DNA from: Acidobacteriota bacterium
Lineage (GTDB): Bacteria > Acidobacteriota > Terriglobia > Terriglobales > Acidobacteriaceae
DNA length: 64,000 nucleotides
Assembly: GCA_016196065.1 (NCBI GenBank)
Contig: JACPYL010000010.1
Location: forward strand, 558,001 to 622,000
Direction: 5' to 3'
Shown piece by piece: positions 7,148 through 14,222 of this stretch (positions are counted from its first letter, which is position 1; the number at the start of each line of letters is the position of its first letter). Both the position numbers and the translations under genes were made by a program. The notes beneath the pieces were generated by a model that was not told the origin of the DNA, searched no databases, and worked only from the letters and a program-made list of their open reading frames with translations.

Positions 7148-8703
7148 CCAGTCCCTAAGCGCGTGGTGATCCTCGCCGCCTGCTTTTCATCCCGAAGCCG
7201 GGCGACAGCGGTATAAAAATCAGAGAGGTGGCCGAGTTTTGTCGCTTGACGCAAGAATGGTGTGCTTCCGTACATGCGTAAGGTTTTCCACGAACCCAAT
7301 CGAGGAACGAGGTGGTAACGGAGCACGCGGTCGTGCCTGCGATTCAATAGGCAGAGAAGTGTGATGTAGTCTCGCTCGGCTTCAGGTGCTTTTACTGCCC
7401 AACACAATCCCTTTTGAGTCCTTTCCGGGCGACAGAACACAATGGAGACCATGAATCCATTGTCAATTCGCAGAACTGAACGCCCACCTTTCCAGCTAAG
7501 AGCGACAGCAACATGGTCCGGAAACTGTGTCTTCAAGTCGTTTATAAGCGAGTATCGGAGTTTCTTAGTACGTTGTTGTTGATCCGATTTGAAGACATAG
7601 CGTGCATCAAGCTCGTAACCAAGTTTTTCGTAGAGTTGGCGATAGGTGCCGAAGTGTTTGTGGATCGTCTGTGTTGAGGGCATCCCTCGGGCTTTCAGGA
7701 TTAGAGTCTCACTAAGGGTTCCCTTTGACTTGAGCAAGCGTCGGATTCTTTTCAGAATTTTTTCATCCGGCCAACGAGAATCGCGCATTTTTTGTATGGT
7801 GATTTGAGCGCGTTCGAATGTGCGTCGATCAACAATCGCCGGAAAGGCAAGAGGTTTCGTAATCCACAATCGAGGATCAACTTGTTTCAAAGCCGAGTGA
7901 AGGCGTTGCGTGCGTCGGTTCCAGACGTTGCAGCCAGTGTATTTTGGATTCGTCAAAATGCTAAGAACGGTCACGTCATTCCACGATCTTCCGTCGAACA
8001 AAATGTGCTTGCGGCTCAGTTCGCGAACAATGTCGGTGCAATTGCTTCCCCGCGAGGCCATGGAAAAAATCATTCGCACAAGCTTAATCTCGTCACTCGG
8101 TCCCAAGACCAACGTAATTCGGTCTGTCTTAAGGCTCTTTTGTTGCCCATTCTTCAAGACTTGTTTCAGCTTCCCGTCGATAGAGACCATTCGCCTTCGA
8201 TAGGCATAACCGGGAGGGCCGCCCATCCAGAATCCCATCTGAGCGAGGCGAACCTTGCCCAGAACCACTTTCTCCCCCAACTCCCGGCTAAACTCGGCGG
8301 CCATGCTTCGCTTCAATGCTTTGACAATTGCACTCGATGCGGATCCATCATTGCTAAATTGTTCTGCGCAGTAATGGAGGGGTATTCCTGATCTGGAGCA
8401 TAGGAACTCATAGTGGGCTGCTTCGTCAGGATTCTGGAATCTGCCCCACCGACTCACGTCATAAACAAGGATCGCCTTGAAGTCTGCCGCACCGTTGACG
8501 ACATCCTTGAGCAAGGCATTTAGCCCGTCGCGACGTTTGATCAGGACACCGCTCTTACCTGGATCTGTGTACGTCTTAGTCACACTAAAGCCATGCTTTT
8601 GGGCATACTCTCCGATGCGCAGACTCTGGTTGGCAATAGAGTATTGCTGATCTTCGGTGGACATTCGCAGATATTGAGCCGCACGGACCAGCAGAGTTGA
8701 CAT
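7138..8703 (-). CDS. Large serine recombinase (paralogue 1)
   Basis: A 521-residue site-specific recombinase of the resolvase/invertase superfamily. The catalytic domain spans residues 6-150: nucleophile Ser15 in QYLRMS, then VYDVSRWGRFQNPDEAAHYEF, HYCAEQFSNDG, and SREL with a basic helix. A Recombinase-type domain follows to about residue 290 (NPKYTGCNVWNRRTQR). Residues 310-360 carry a helix-turn-helix-like unit (GTLSETLILKARGMPSTQTI, HKHFGTYRQLYEKLGY) like the repeat found beside HNH endonucleases, which probably reads DNA. No Cys-rich zinc ribbon is seen. The start is fixed by GGGAGG five bases upstream. It is divergent from, and clearly paralogous to, the gene at 8764, and its stop codon is built from array repeat K. 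Confidence 0.9.
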   Translation of the reverse strand: MSTLLVRAAQYLRMSTEDQQYSIANQSLRIGEYAQKHGFSVTKTYTDPGKSGVLIKRRDGLNALLKDVVNGAADFKAILVYDVSRWGRFQNPDEAAHYEFLCSRSGIPLHYCAEQFSNDGSASSAIVKALKRSMAAEFSRELGEKVVLGKVRLAQMGFWMGGPPGYAYRRRMVSIDGKLKQVLKNGQQKSLKTDRITLVLGPSDEIKLVRMIFSMASRGSNCTDIVRELSRKHILFDGRSWNDVTVLSILTNPKYTGCNVWNRRTQRLHSALKQVDPRLWITKPLAFPAIVDRRTFERAQITIQKMRDSRWPDEKILKRIRRLLKSKGTLSETLILKARGMPSTQTIHKHFGTYRQLYEKLGYELDARYVFKSDQQQRTKKLRYSLINDLKTQFPDHVAVALSWKGGRSVLRIDNGFMVSIVFCRPERTQKGLCWAVKAPEAERDYITLLCLLNRRHDRVLRYHLVPRLGSWKTLRMYGSTPFLRQATKLGHLSDFYTAVARLRDEKQAARITTRLGTGLL

Positions 8704-8763
8704 TTGGCCTCCCTAGAAAACCTCAAAGTTGGACAATTTCGGTTTTTGTGATCATAGTCCCCT
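8704..8763. promoter_or_regulatory. Shared divergent promoter region of the recombinase pair
   Basis: Only 60 bases separate the two divergent recombinase starts, so both promoters must overlap here. The stretch is AT-richer than its surroundings (for example GGACAATTTCGGTTTTTGTG). No confident -35/-10 pair can be assigned. The compact layout suggests coordinated or mutually exclusive expression. Confidence 0.45.
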
Positions 8764-10284
8764 ATGCCTGAATCCAGAGACCTAATTCCCGCCGCGCAGT
8801 ATGTCCGAATGTCCACCGATAGACAGGAGTATTCTCTCGACAACCAGTTTGATCTGATCGCGAAATATGCTGAACTCAACAACTTCGTCGTTTGTCAGAC
8901 TTATTGCGACGAGGCCAAGAGTGGACTGGAAATCAGTCACCGCGCCGGGCTGCGTCAACTGATTCAGGACGTTGTTAGCGAAAAACAACCATACAAAGCG
9001 GTGCTTGTACACGATGTTAGTCGTTGGGGAAGATTTCAGGACCCTGATGAGGCAGCCCACTACGAGTTTCTGTGCAAATCTGCCGGGGTCAGCGTCCACT
9101 ATTGTGCAGAACAGTTCTCCAATGACGGGAACATCTCTGGCCAGATCTTGAAAACCCTCAAGAGAGTCATGGCTGCGGAATACAGCCGTGAACTTTCGGA
9201 TAAAGTTTTTGCGGGTCTTGTACGAATCACCAAGCAAGGTTATCGGACTGGAGCGCGTCCCGGATATGGCTTCCGACGGATGCTAATTTCGTCTGACGGC
9301 AGTCGTAAGCAGCAACTCTTGCCTGGAGAGCACAAGAGCATCACCACTGACCGGGTAATTCTGGTCCCCGGCCCCGCAAGTGAGATTTTCTGGATACGGG
9401 AAATTTATCGTCTGTTCACGTCAGAAAGGAAGACATATGCTCGGATCGCGACCGAACTTGAAATGAGAGGCGCACCGTTCTTGCCGGGAACACGGTGGAG
9501 TGATCATGCCGTGAAAAGGATTCTGACGCATCCAAAATACAAAGGCACGGCAGTCTATAACCGCACCACGGAAAGGCTATGTTCCAAGTCCAGAAAAGTT
9601 GCACAGCCCGACTGGATTCTTATACCAAACGCGTTTGAGGGAATCGTTGAGCCGGAAATGTTCGAGGCTGCTCAGGAGACCCTACACCAGAAGTTCTGGC
9701 TGCGTTCAAACGAGGATGTTTTAAAACAATTGAAGTTGCTGCTGAAAACTCACGGTTACCTTTCTAATTCTCTCCTTCGAATGTATGGACTCTCGCCGGG
9801 AGGATTGCTATCTAGGTTTGGGTCAACGCTCAAGGCATACGAACTCATTGGCTACGAATCGGCGCACCGGAAGACCGCCGAGCACCGTCTTCAAGTTCGC
9901 AGGATTCGAGCCGAAATGATGCATCAACTCGTGGAAATGTTTCCGGGGAAAGTGTCCTTGTATTCTTGGACCTGGAAGCGTCGAAACTGTCTCCAACTGA
10001 GGAACGGAATGCGGATCGCAGTTCGCGTATGCCGCTCTAAACATCTGGTCACGAAGGGCCGTATGTGGGTATTGCAGGCGGCTAAAGATGAATCCTGTCG
10101 CGTTACTCTCATGGCGGGAATGAATCCCGAAAACACGGCTCTAGAATCGTTCTATGTGACGGGCCGTCTGAAGAATCGCTCGAAACTCCACATCACTGAG
10201 GAATACGATTGGTTGCGAAAGGGTGTGCGACTCAAGAATCTCCAATCTTTGTACGAGGTCATCAAATCACGGCGATGGAGGTGA
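8764..10284 (+). CDS. Large serine recombinase (paralogue 2)
   Basis: A 506-residue paralogue of the 7138-8703 product with the same order of parts. Nucleophile Ser17 lies in QYVRMS, followed by VHDVSRWGRFQDPDEAAHYEF, HYCAEQFSNDG and SREL. The Recombinase domain includes HPKYKGTAVYNRTTER, and the helix-turn-helix-like unit contains GYLSNSLLRMYGLSPGGLL and RFGSTLKAYELIGY. A basic C-terminal region follows (KNRSKLHITEEYDWLRKGVR). Both copies keep the catalytic serine and the arginines expected for strand exchange, so both look active. The start ATG has only a weak ribosome binding site (CCCCT), unlike its partner. Paired recombinases of this kind may form a heteromeric enzyme; that is inference. 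Confidence 0.9.
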   Translation: MPESRDLIPAAQYVRMSTDRQEYSLDNQFDLIAKYAELNNFVVCQTYCDEAKSGLEISHRAGLRQLIQDVVSEKQPYKAVLVHDVSRWGRFQDPDEAAHYEFLCKSAGVSVHYCAEQFSNDGNISGQILKTLKRVMAAEYSRELSDKVFAGLVRITKQGYRTGARPGYGFRRMLISSDGSRKQQLLPGEHKSITTDRVILVPGPASEIFWIREIYRLFTSERKTYARIATELEMRGAPFLPGTRWSDHAVKRILTHPKYKGTAVYNRTTERLCSKSRKVAQPDWILIPNAFEGIVEPEMFEAAQETLHQKFWLRSNEDVLKQLKLLLKTHGYLSNSLLRMYGLSPGGLLSRFGSTLKAYELIGYESAHRKTAEHRLQVRRIRAEMMHQLVEMFPGKVSLYSWTWKRRNCLQLRNGMRIAVRVCRSKHLVTKGRMWVLQAAKDESCRVTLMAGMNPENTALESFYVTGRLKNRSKLHITEEYDWLRKGVRLKNLQSLYEVIKSRRWR

Positions 10285-10287
10285 CAG

Positions 10288-10473
10288 TCACAACTTCCCT
10301 ACTTTCACGTGTCGAATCAGGTCACTAAGTTCCTTGCATGCGGATTGAATGGCCTGTCGTTCACTCTCAGAACCCTTGCCGGGTGAGAGGTGAGCCAGTT
10401 CGGATTCGAGCGACGCAAGCCTGCGCTCCGCTTCGTCTCTGAACCGTGCTGTAAGCTCGGTTAGACTTTCCAT
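10288..10473 (-). CDS. Small helical protein beside the recombinases (61 aa)
   Basis: A 61-residue highly charged protein (MESLTELTARFRDEAERRL, then LESELAHLSPGKGSESERQA, and CKELSDLIRHVKVGKL). It is predicted to form two amphipathic helices, possibly a coiled coil. I start it at 10473 because GAGG lies about seven bases upstream; the longer frame to 10512 has no site. It converges on recombinase 2 with only three bases between the stop codons and lies inside the same repeat-bounded slot as the recombinase pair. A role as an accessory or directionality factor is possible but unproven. Confidence 0.6.
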   Translation of the reverse strand: MESLTELTARFRDEAERRLASLESELAHLSPGKGSESERQAIQSACKELSDLIRHVKVGKL

Positions 10474-10512
10474 TGAAGAACCTCGAAAACGAGGTTGCAA
10501 ACGGCTGGCCAC

Positions 10513-10960
10513 AAGACCACCGCATCAACTAGCTGCAGTTTCAGAGGTAGGTGACAGCGCGGTCAGGCTTCTTGCCAGGTTTTCGGCAGAATGGCCCAAA
10601 AAAATTGGCACTCGCACCTGCAAATTATTGGGTAAATTTCCCAAGATGGTTGGCCATTGTTGGCGAAACATCGCCATTACACCAACAACTCGTTTTTGAT
10701 TCGCTGTTCGCTCTGGAGCCACACCCCGGCTTGGGGCGGGGTGGGGGGAGGTTCCCCAGGGGCGGGCACTTTGGGTCCCGGCATTTTGTGTCGCGATTTG
10801 TGTCATAACCCGGCTATCCCTACCCGTGTGCAACCGGCGCGGTCGGTATCATTCGGAAAAAGGTGAGGGGCAGTGGGTGGGCCGCAAAGGCCGACCAACA
10901 CTGACCCTCAGTGATACTACCGGTCTGTCTGTGTTGCTCCGTGCCTGTCGAAGATGAGAA
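10513..10960. other. Non-coding stretch with one array half-repeat
   Basis: No gene that I can support. It contains array left arm L (10659-10689). After it comes a G/C-rich run (about 10720-10780) with alternating G and C tracts that could fold into a strong hairpin. No partner right arm follows within 250 bases. Confidence 0.45.
10659..10689 (+). repeat. Array palindrome L (left arm only)
   Basis: GTTGGCGAAACATCGCC followed by ATTACACCAACAAC. It bounds the recombinase module on its right side, as palindrome K bounds it on the left. Confidence 0.8.
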
Positions 10961-11005
10961 ATGGCATGGAAGAGGTCGTCGGTTCGATCCCGACCAGGTC
11001 CACCA
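10961..11005 (+). pseudogene. 3' fragment of a tRNA-Ala(GGC) gene
   Basis: The sequence matches the 3' half of a bacterial tRNA-Ala(GGC): anticodon loop ATGGCAT, variable region AGAGGTC, T-arm GTCGG-TTCGATC-CCGAC, and acceptor strand ending CCACCA. Upstream of the anticodon loop there is no 5' half; the preceding bases do not pair with the anticodon 3' stem. Short 3' tRNA fragments of this sort are the usual footprint of integration into a tRNA gene. A minus-strand frame over it (GGPGRDRTDDL) is the well-known spurious translation of such fragments. Confidence 0.8.
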
Positions 11006-11128
11006 AATCCCCGAAATAAAACCTTGTTGCTAAAGAAACTCGGAGTTGAGGGGAAAAGTACCCTCAAAACCGCGCCCCTCTAGAGTAAAAATCATGTTCG
11101 TGAACGGGTTGGATGGGGCGAATGGGCG

Positions 11129-11162
11129 CCCACTCATCCGCAGAAGAACGCGAATGAGTGGG
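11129..11162. repeat. Hairpin with 9-bp perfect stem
   Basis: CCCACTCAT at 11129-11137 pairs with ATGAGTGGG at 11154-11162. An inner CGC/GCG can extend the fold. It is followed on the plus strand by GCTTTCCCC. It lies downstream of the minus-strand gene at 11216 and may act as its terminator, though no U-run is present on that strand. Confidence 0.5.
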
Positions 11163-11215
11163 GCTTTCCCCAGGCACTTGCTGCGGCTCTGATGAGACGC
11201 GCAAAGGAGGTTGCA

Positions 11216-11773
11216 TCAATCGACCGAAATGCGCTCTCCCGTGACAGTGCCGGGTACCTCAAACTGGAAGTTGCCGGCTGGGTCATAGAAGTCGAGGGCG
11301 AAAGAACCGCTCTGCGAATTGCCGTCGGGACTGACTGTTACCGACTCACTGAGGTGGATGGTTCCGAGGAAAGTTCCATTTCCGTCGTAGTTCCACACGC
11401 GGTGAGCAAGCGTATAGGTCCTGTGAGGTCCGCGCTTCCATGCTCCGAGGCAGACGTTGCCACCCCGCGGATCCACATTAGGGTTATGAACCTCAGTTCC
11501 GCCGGCATTCCATATCTGGAACGCCTCCTGAATGGTTTGACCATTGGCGACGAACCCGATGTGCCAAAGGCCAAGAATTGAGGTTTTGGACGGCGTGCCT
11601 TCGGACGACTGAATGCTGCCCGAGATGTGGGATTGATTGAGTACGACGGTACCTCCGGCCGCCATCGTGGACAGGGCATCGCCGCAAGATGCAAACGCGC
11701 TGGCACTAAGTCCAACTGACAAGACAAAGCAGGCGGCAACCTTCATGAACTTCAGAGTAGTGGTCGATTTCAT
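11216..11773 (-). CDS. Secreted hypothetical protein (185 aa)
   Basis: The start is fixed by AAGGAG seven bases before the ATG at 11773; a longer upstream frame to 11908 is rejected. A signal peptide covers residues 1-32 (FMKVAACFVLSVGLSASAFAS), leaving a mature domain of about 150 residues. It has repeating strand patterns (SILGLWHIGFV, EAFQIWNAGGTEVHNP, LGAWKRGPHRTYTLAHRVWNY, GTFLGTIHLSESVTV), typical of a lipocalin-like or beta-sandwich fold. The family is unassigned to my knowledge. It lies beyond the tRNA fragment and before the next array half-repeat at 12032. Confidence 0.75.
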   Translation of the reverse strand: MKSTTTLKFMKVAACFVLSVGLSASAFASCGDALSTMAAGGTVVLNQSHISGSIQSSEGTPSKTSILGLWHIGFVANGQTIQEAFQIWNAGGTEVHNPNVDPRGGNVCLGAWKRGPHRTYTLAHRVWNYDGNGTFLGTIHLSESVTVSPDGNSQSGSFALDFYDPAGNFQFEVPGTVTGERISVD

Positions 11774-12031
11774 TGCATTCTCCTTGGTAGAGGTGAGCGT
11801 TATCTGACAATCAGCGGAGAGAATTTCTTGAGGCTCCTCCGCGACTGCCAGATTCGCGCCGGTAGTTATGGCCCGGAGCCGAGGATCGAGCAATACAAAC
11901 GGGAACACTTACGGATCAGATTTTGAACACCCTGCAAAGCATTGATAAATAGAACTGTCAGTAGCAAAGTAGTGGTATCTGTCCGGCGGCCTCAATCGCT
12001 GCTTGACTGCCACGGGGCACGCATGGGAAAG

Positions 12032-12050
12032 GTTATCGGTGTAATCGGCT
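12032..12050 (+). repeat. Array right arm, diverged
   Basis: GTTATCGGTGTAATCGGCT matches the right-arm core at most positions. The following gene starts 12 bases later, the same arrangement as elsewhere in the array. Confidence 0.55.
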
Positions 12051-12062
12051 TTCTTTCCGCGA

Positions 12063-12300
12063 ATGCGGATCGCGGCATTTGGGTATTGGTCATTGTTTGT
12101 CTCGCTGCCGTGGACATTCATCGGCTGTCACAACCGGGCCCCCCCTACCGGACCCGGTGTGGTACAAGCCCGTTTATCACCTAACGTTCGCGGTGGAGTA
12201 CTTCGCTTCTCGGCGGCTCTTCCCGGCGTTGTTCATCTTGGCTGCATCGCTTTGGATAGAGAAACAGCTTGTCGCACGAGGAGTGCGCACGATGGATTGA
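12063..12300 (+). pseudogene. Frameshifted small membrane protein
   Basis: The frame from ATG 12063 gives a membrane-like start (MRIAAFGYWSLFVSLPWTFI). It loses sense after a run of seven C bases near 12140. The sense continues in the next frame (DPVWYKPVYHLTFAVEYF, then FPALFILAASLWIEKQLVARGV). Dropping one C restores a 78-residue protein with two membrane segments ending at 12300. Either the gene is broken by slippage in the C run or this is a sequencing error. It lies in one array slot, bounded by the arm at 12032 and palindrome M. Confidence 0.5.
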
Positions 12301-12317
12301 ACCTGGGTCAAACAAAT

Positions 12318-12401
12318 GTAACCGGGCGTTAGCACCAACTACGCCCCCAGACCCGTCGGGGCGGAGGTTGTTAGTGCAATCGCGACATTTCGCCAATTGA
12401 C
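12318..12401 (+). repeat. Array palindrome M (both arms, diverged)
   Basis: Left arm 12318-12343 (GGGCGTTAGCACCAACTAC). Right arm 12366-12401 (GGTTGTTAGTGCAATCGCGA, then CATTTCGCCAATTGAC). The shared change to AGCACC / AGTGCAATC in both arms shows that they still co-vary. Confidence 0.7.
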
Positions 12402-12419
12402 TGTGCGAAACTAGCGCCG

Positions 12420-12638
12420 ATGCCATCTCCATTCTTACGCTCTACTCGCGGACCACGGCCAGAGTTTTACTGTTCGATCTGCGAGATGAAATTCAAAACA
12501 CAATTGCTCTCGCCAGATGCGAAAGTGGGTATCCACAAGGAGTGGGACGAGCATCTACGCAGCGTCCATCCTCGCCAATGGGAGCGGGAGGAACGGAAGA
12601 GGGCCAGGCGCGCCGCACAGCCCGATAATAGTAAATGA
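12420..12638 (+). CDS. Small zinc-finger-like protein (72 aa)
   Basis: A 72-residue basic protein with a pattern like a single C2H2 finger: FYCSICEMKFKT supplies two cysteines, and HKEWDEHLRSVHP supplies histidines with the H-x4-H spacing. The tail is strongly basic (REERKRARRAAQ), and the N-terminus has SPFLRSTRGPRP. It could bind DNA or RNA. The spacing between the Cys and His pairs is longer than in classical fingers, so metal binding is a suggestion only. The TGA stop (12636-12638) lies inside the next repeat arm. It is the sole gene of its slot. Confidence 0.6.
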   Translation: MPSPFLRSTRGPRPEFYCSICEMKFKTQLLSPDAKVGIHKEWDEHLRSVHPRQWEREERKRARRAAQPDNSK

Positions 12639-12666
12639 GTGTAGTGGCGATTTATCAACAGTTACG
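12634..12666 (+). repeat. Array palindrome N (right arm, diverged)
   Basis: ATGAGTGTAGTGGCGATTT followed by ATCAACAGTTACG. It contains the stop codon of the zinc-finger-like gene and overlaps the stop of the next, minus-strand gene. Confidence 0.6.
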
Positions 12667-13213
12667 ATGCGCCGACGCACATAGCGACCCGTACCTCGTT
12701 CCACTTCCCATGAACGTGCTCAAGGAAATGGAACCGCCAACTCCCACAGAGTCCGCCGCAAGAACTTCGCACAAAAACGATGGCTTGAGTCTTCCCCTGG
12801 TTGAACCCCACTGGCGACAAACTGACGTACGAAACTGCGCCTTGAGGATCGTCAGGAAGACCGGAAATGACCTTCACACCTACGATTCTGTAAGGCTTCG
12901 CAATCTGAAATTGTGGCTGCAAGGCCCATTTCTTTTTGTAGATACGGTTGTAACCCGCGATGGCCCCTTTGAACCTAGTGGCATCCGGCTGTTTCAGACA
13001 AGCCCCCATGATGTCTTCCGCGAGTGTGTTCTCCTGGATCATCAGAGTGTCTTCTGCAAAGCCGTAGGATTCTTCGTGCGGGAGCAGGAGACTATAAATC
13101 TTGTATGCATCAGCATCGTGGTACGGCTGCGCTGCGGAGTGGTCCTGAGCGACGAGGAGAGTGATACTGAGCACGAAAACGGCCAGGCTAGCCCTGAGCG
13201 ATCGCATGAACAC
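12662..13213 (-). CDS. Secreted hypothetical protein (183 aa)
   Basis: A signal peptide is evident (FMRSLRASLAVFVLSITLLVAQ, cleavage around residue 25-28). The mature part has an acidic helical start (YHDADAYKIYSLLLPHEESYGFAED), a central basic region (YNRIYKKKWALQPQF), and a strand-rich C-terminus with two close Cys residues (SCGGLCGSWRFHFLEHVHGKWNEVRV). I do not recognise the family; it resembles small periplasmic proteins that are common in soil Acidobacteria. Its stop codon overlaps the last bases of palindrome N, and the gene runs antisense to the repeat's right arm. Confidence 0.7.
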   Translation of the reverse strand: MFMRSLRASLAVFVLSITLLVAQDHSAAQPYHDADAYKIYSLLLPHEESYGFAEDTLMIQENTLAEDIMGACLKQPDATRFKGAIAGYNRIYKKKWALQPQFQIAKPYRIVGVKVISGLPDDPQGAVSYVSLSPVGFNQGKTQAIVFVRSSCGGLCGSWRFHFLEHVHGKWNEVRVAMCVGAS

Positions 13214-13278
13214 CTTTGGTTGGAATGATCCCAGAGTTAATTAGACACCCAGACATGGCAAATCTGGCGCTTTCCGTA

Positions 13279-13310
13279 GTTGGCGTTAACAGGCGTTCGC
13301 ACCAACAACT
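13279..13310 (+). repeat. Array palindrome O (left arm)
   Basis: GTTGGCGTTAACAGGCG followed by TTCGCACCAACAAC. It lies between two minus-strand secreted-protein genes. Confidence 0.65.
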
Positions 13311-13342
13311 CCCCCAGACAAACTGCGCCGAGTGTTACGCGG

Positions 13343-13828
13343 TCAAACCCCGCCTTTGTCAAAAGCAATGATTTTGAAGCGGTGCATCTTGCCGGCTACT
13401 GGCTTCGTGAGGTCAATGGCTTCTCCGTCTGCTGACTTGATTGCGGTGCCTTCCAAGAAACTTCCCACGATTGGCCGCCACCCGTCTTTGTTTCGTGGTC
13501 CCATGGTGTACCATCCGGCCACTGGCAATATTTCGTTTTCAGCCAGATCGATTAGCCCACCAACACGCAAGCCGCCTGTCCTGAACTTCTGGTCTTGTGT
13601 GAAGAGGTATTTTATCCGGCGTGTGTGAGCGTCGTAGCCCACTGTAGTGAATCGCACACCGTCAATATCGACGTCCTGTACGCACGGATAAGATTGCGAA
13701 GGCGTGGCTGCACATTGATTCGTATTGTTCTTCGGGACCATCACGGAAGGCAAGCGCATCCCGACATTCGCCTGAGCAACTACGAATAGGGAATTCAGGA
13801 GTGCCAGCCAAAGCGCAAGTCTCTTCAT
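13343..13828 (-). CDS. Secreted hypothetical protein (161 aa)
   Basis: I start it at the ATG at 13828 (MKRLALWLALLNSLFVVAQA), which opens a standard signal peptide; the longer frame to 13882 would read through a repeat. The mature domain is beta-rich (VGMRLPSVMVPKN, DIDGVRFTTVGYDAHTRRI, KFRTGGLRVGGLIDLAE, PVAGWYTMGPRNKDGWRPIVG), with one Cys pair near its start. The motif RVGGLIDL and the alternating pattern suggest a single small beta-barrel or sandwich. Function unknown. It fills the slot between palindromes O and P. Confidence 0.7.
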   Translation of the reverse strand: MKRLALWLALLNSLFVVAQANVGMRLPSVMVPKNNTNQCAATPSQSYPCVQDVDIDGVRFTTVGYDAHTRRIKYLFTQDQKFRTGGLRVGGLIDLAENEILPVAGWYTMGPRNKDGWRPIVGSFLEGTAIKSADGEAIDLTKPVAGKMHRFKIIAFDKGGV

Positions 13829-13849
13829 CACCGTCAGTTTACGCGCTAA

Positions 13850-13890
13850 TGAACGCCAATTGTTGTTACCAGGCGTTAACACTCATCTCA
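13850..13890 (-). repeat. Array palindrome P (right arm, inverted)
   Basis: On the minus strand it reads GATGAGTGTTAACGCCTG followed by GTAACAACAATTGGCG. It is the only copy pointing the other way. Correspondingly, the genes on both sides run on the minus strand with the usual gene-repeat-gene order. Confidence 0.65.
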
Positions 13891-13894
13891 CTGT

Positions 13895-14146
13895 TTACTC
13901 CCGAGCCTCCCAACCGCCCTCCTTGGCGCGCCGGAGTAGCTCGGCCAAGCGCGACTTCGATTTGGCTAGGACCAGATCGGCGTCACGCGACCAAGCAATC
14001 TCGCGGTCCCACCAATCCTCCAGTTCTCGCCTGCTGCACAATGCGGAAACTTTGCGAATTGTCTCGTCCGCTTCATGTCCGTAGACCTCAATTTTGTGGA
14101 ACAAGATGTCGGTTAGGGGATGGTCACCTGTGGTTCCATTCGGCAT
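13895..14146 (-). CDS. Conserved-looking hypothetical protein (83 aa)
   Basis: An 83-residue soluble, charged protein. HPLTDILFHKIEVYGHEADE is followed by TIRKVSALCSRRELEDWWDR and a basic helical tail (SKSRLAELLRRAKEGGWEARE). AAGG precedes the ATG at 14146. The predicted content is nearly all helix. I have the impression of a widespread small family carrying the D-H-P-L-T-D-I-L start, but cannot name it. Its stop lies five bases from palindrome P, making it the last gene of the array on this side. Confidence 0.6.
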   Translation of the reverse strand: MPNGTTGDHPLTDILFHKIEVYGHEADETIRKVSALCSRRELEDWWDREIAWSRDADLVLAKSKSRLAELLRRAKEGGWEARE

Positions 14147-14222
14147 GACGACCTTAGTGTAGTGGAACCGAACAAAATCGGCTCCGGCATAACCATCCCC
14201 GCCCCGTTTTCTTTTGGGTCAG

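Noticed and set aside
10849-11067. Minus-strand ORF with GGPGRDRTDDLFHA
   Set aside because: This is the familiar false translation of a tRNA 3' half; the tRNA-Ala fragment at 10961-11005 explains it.
864-13895. Calling the repeats canonical attC sites and the region a standard integron
   Set aside because: No tyrosine integrase gene or attI is present, and the GTTRRRY/RYYYAAC boxes are only approached (for example GTTACCC in copy J), not consistently met.
864-13895. CRISPR array
   Set aside because: Repeats are palindromic, 0.3-1.5 kb apart and separated by genes, with no spacers of constant length and no cas genes.
13895-14146. Dismissing the 83-codon frame as chance
   Set aside because: It has an AAGG site, a regular helical pattern and correct placement in an array slot, so it was kept as a gene rather than discarded.
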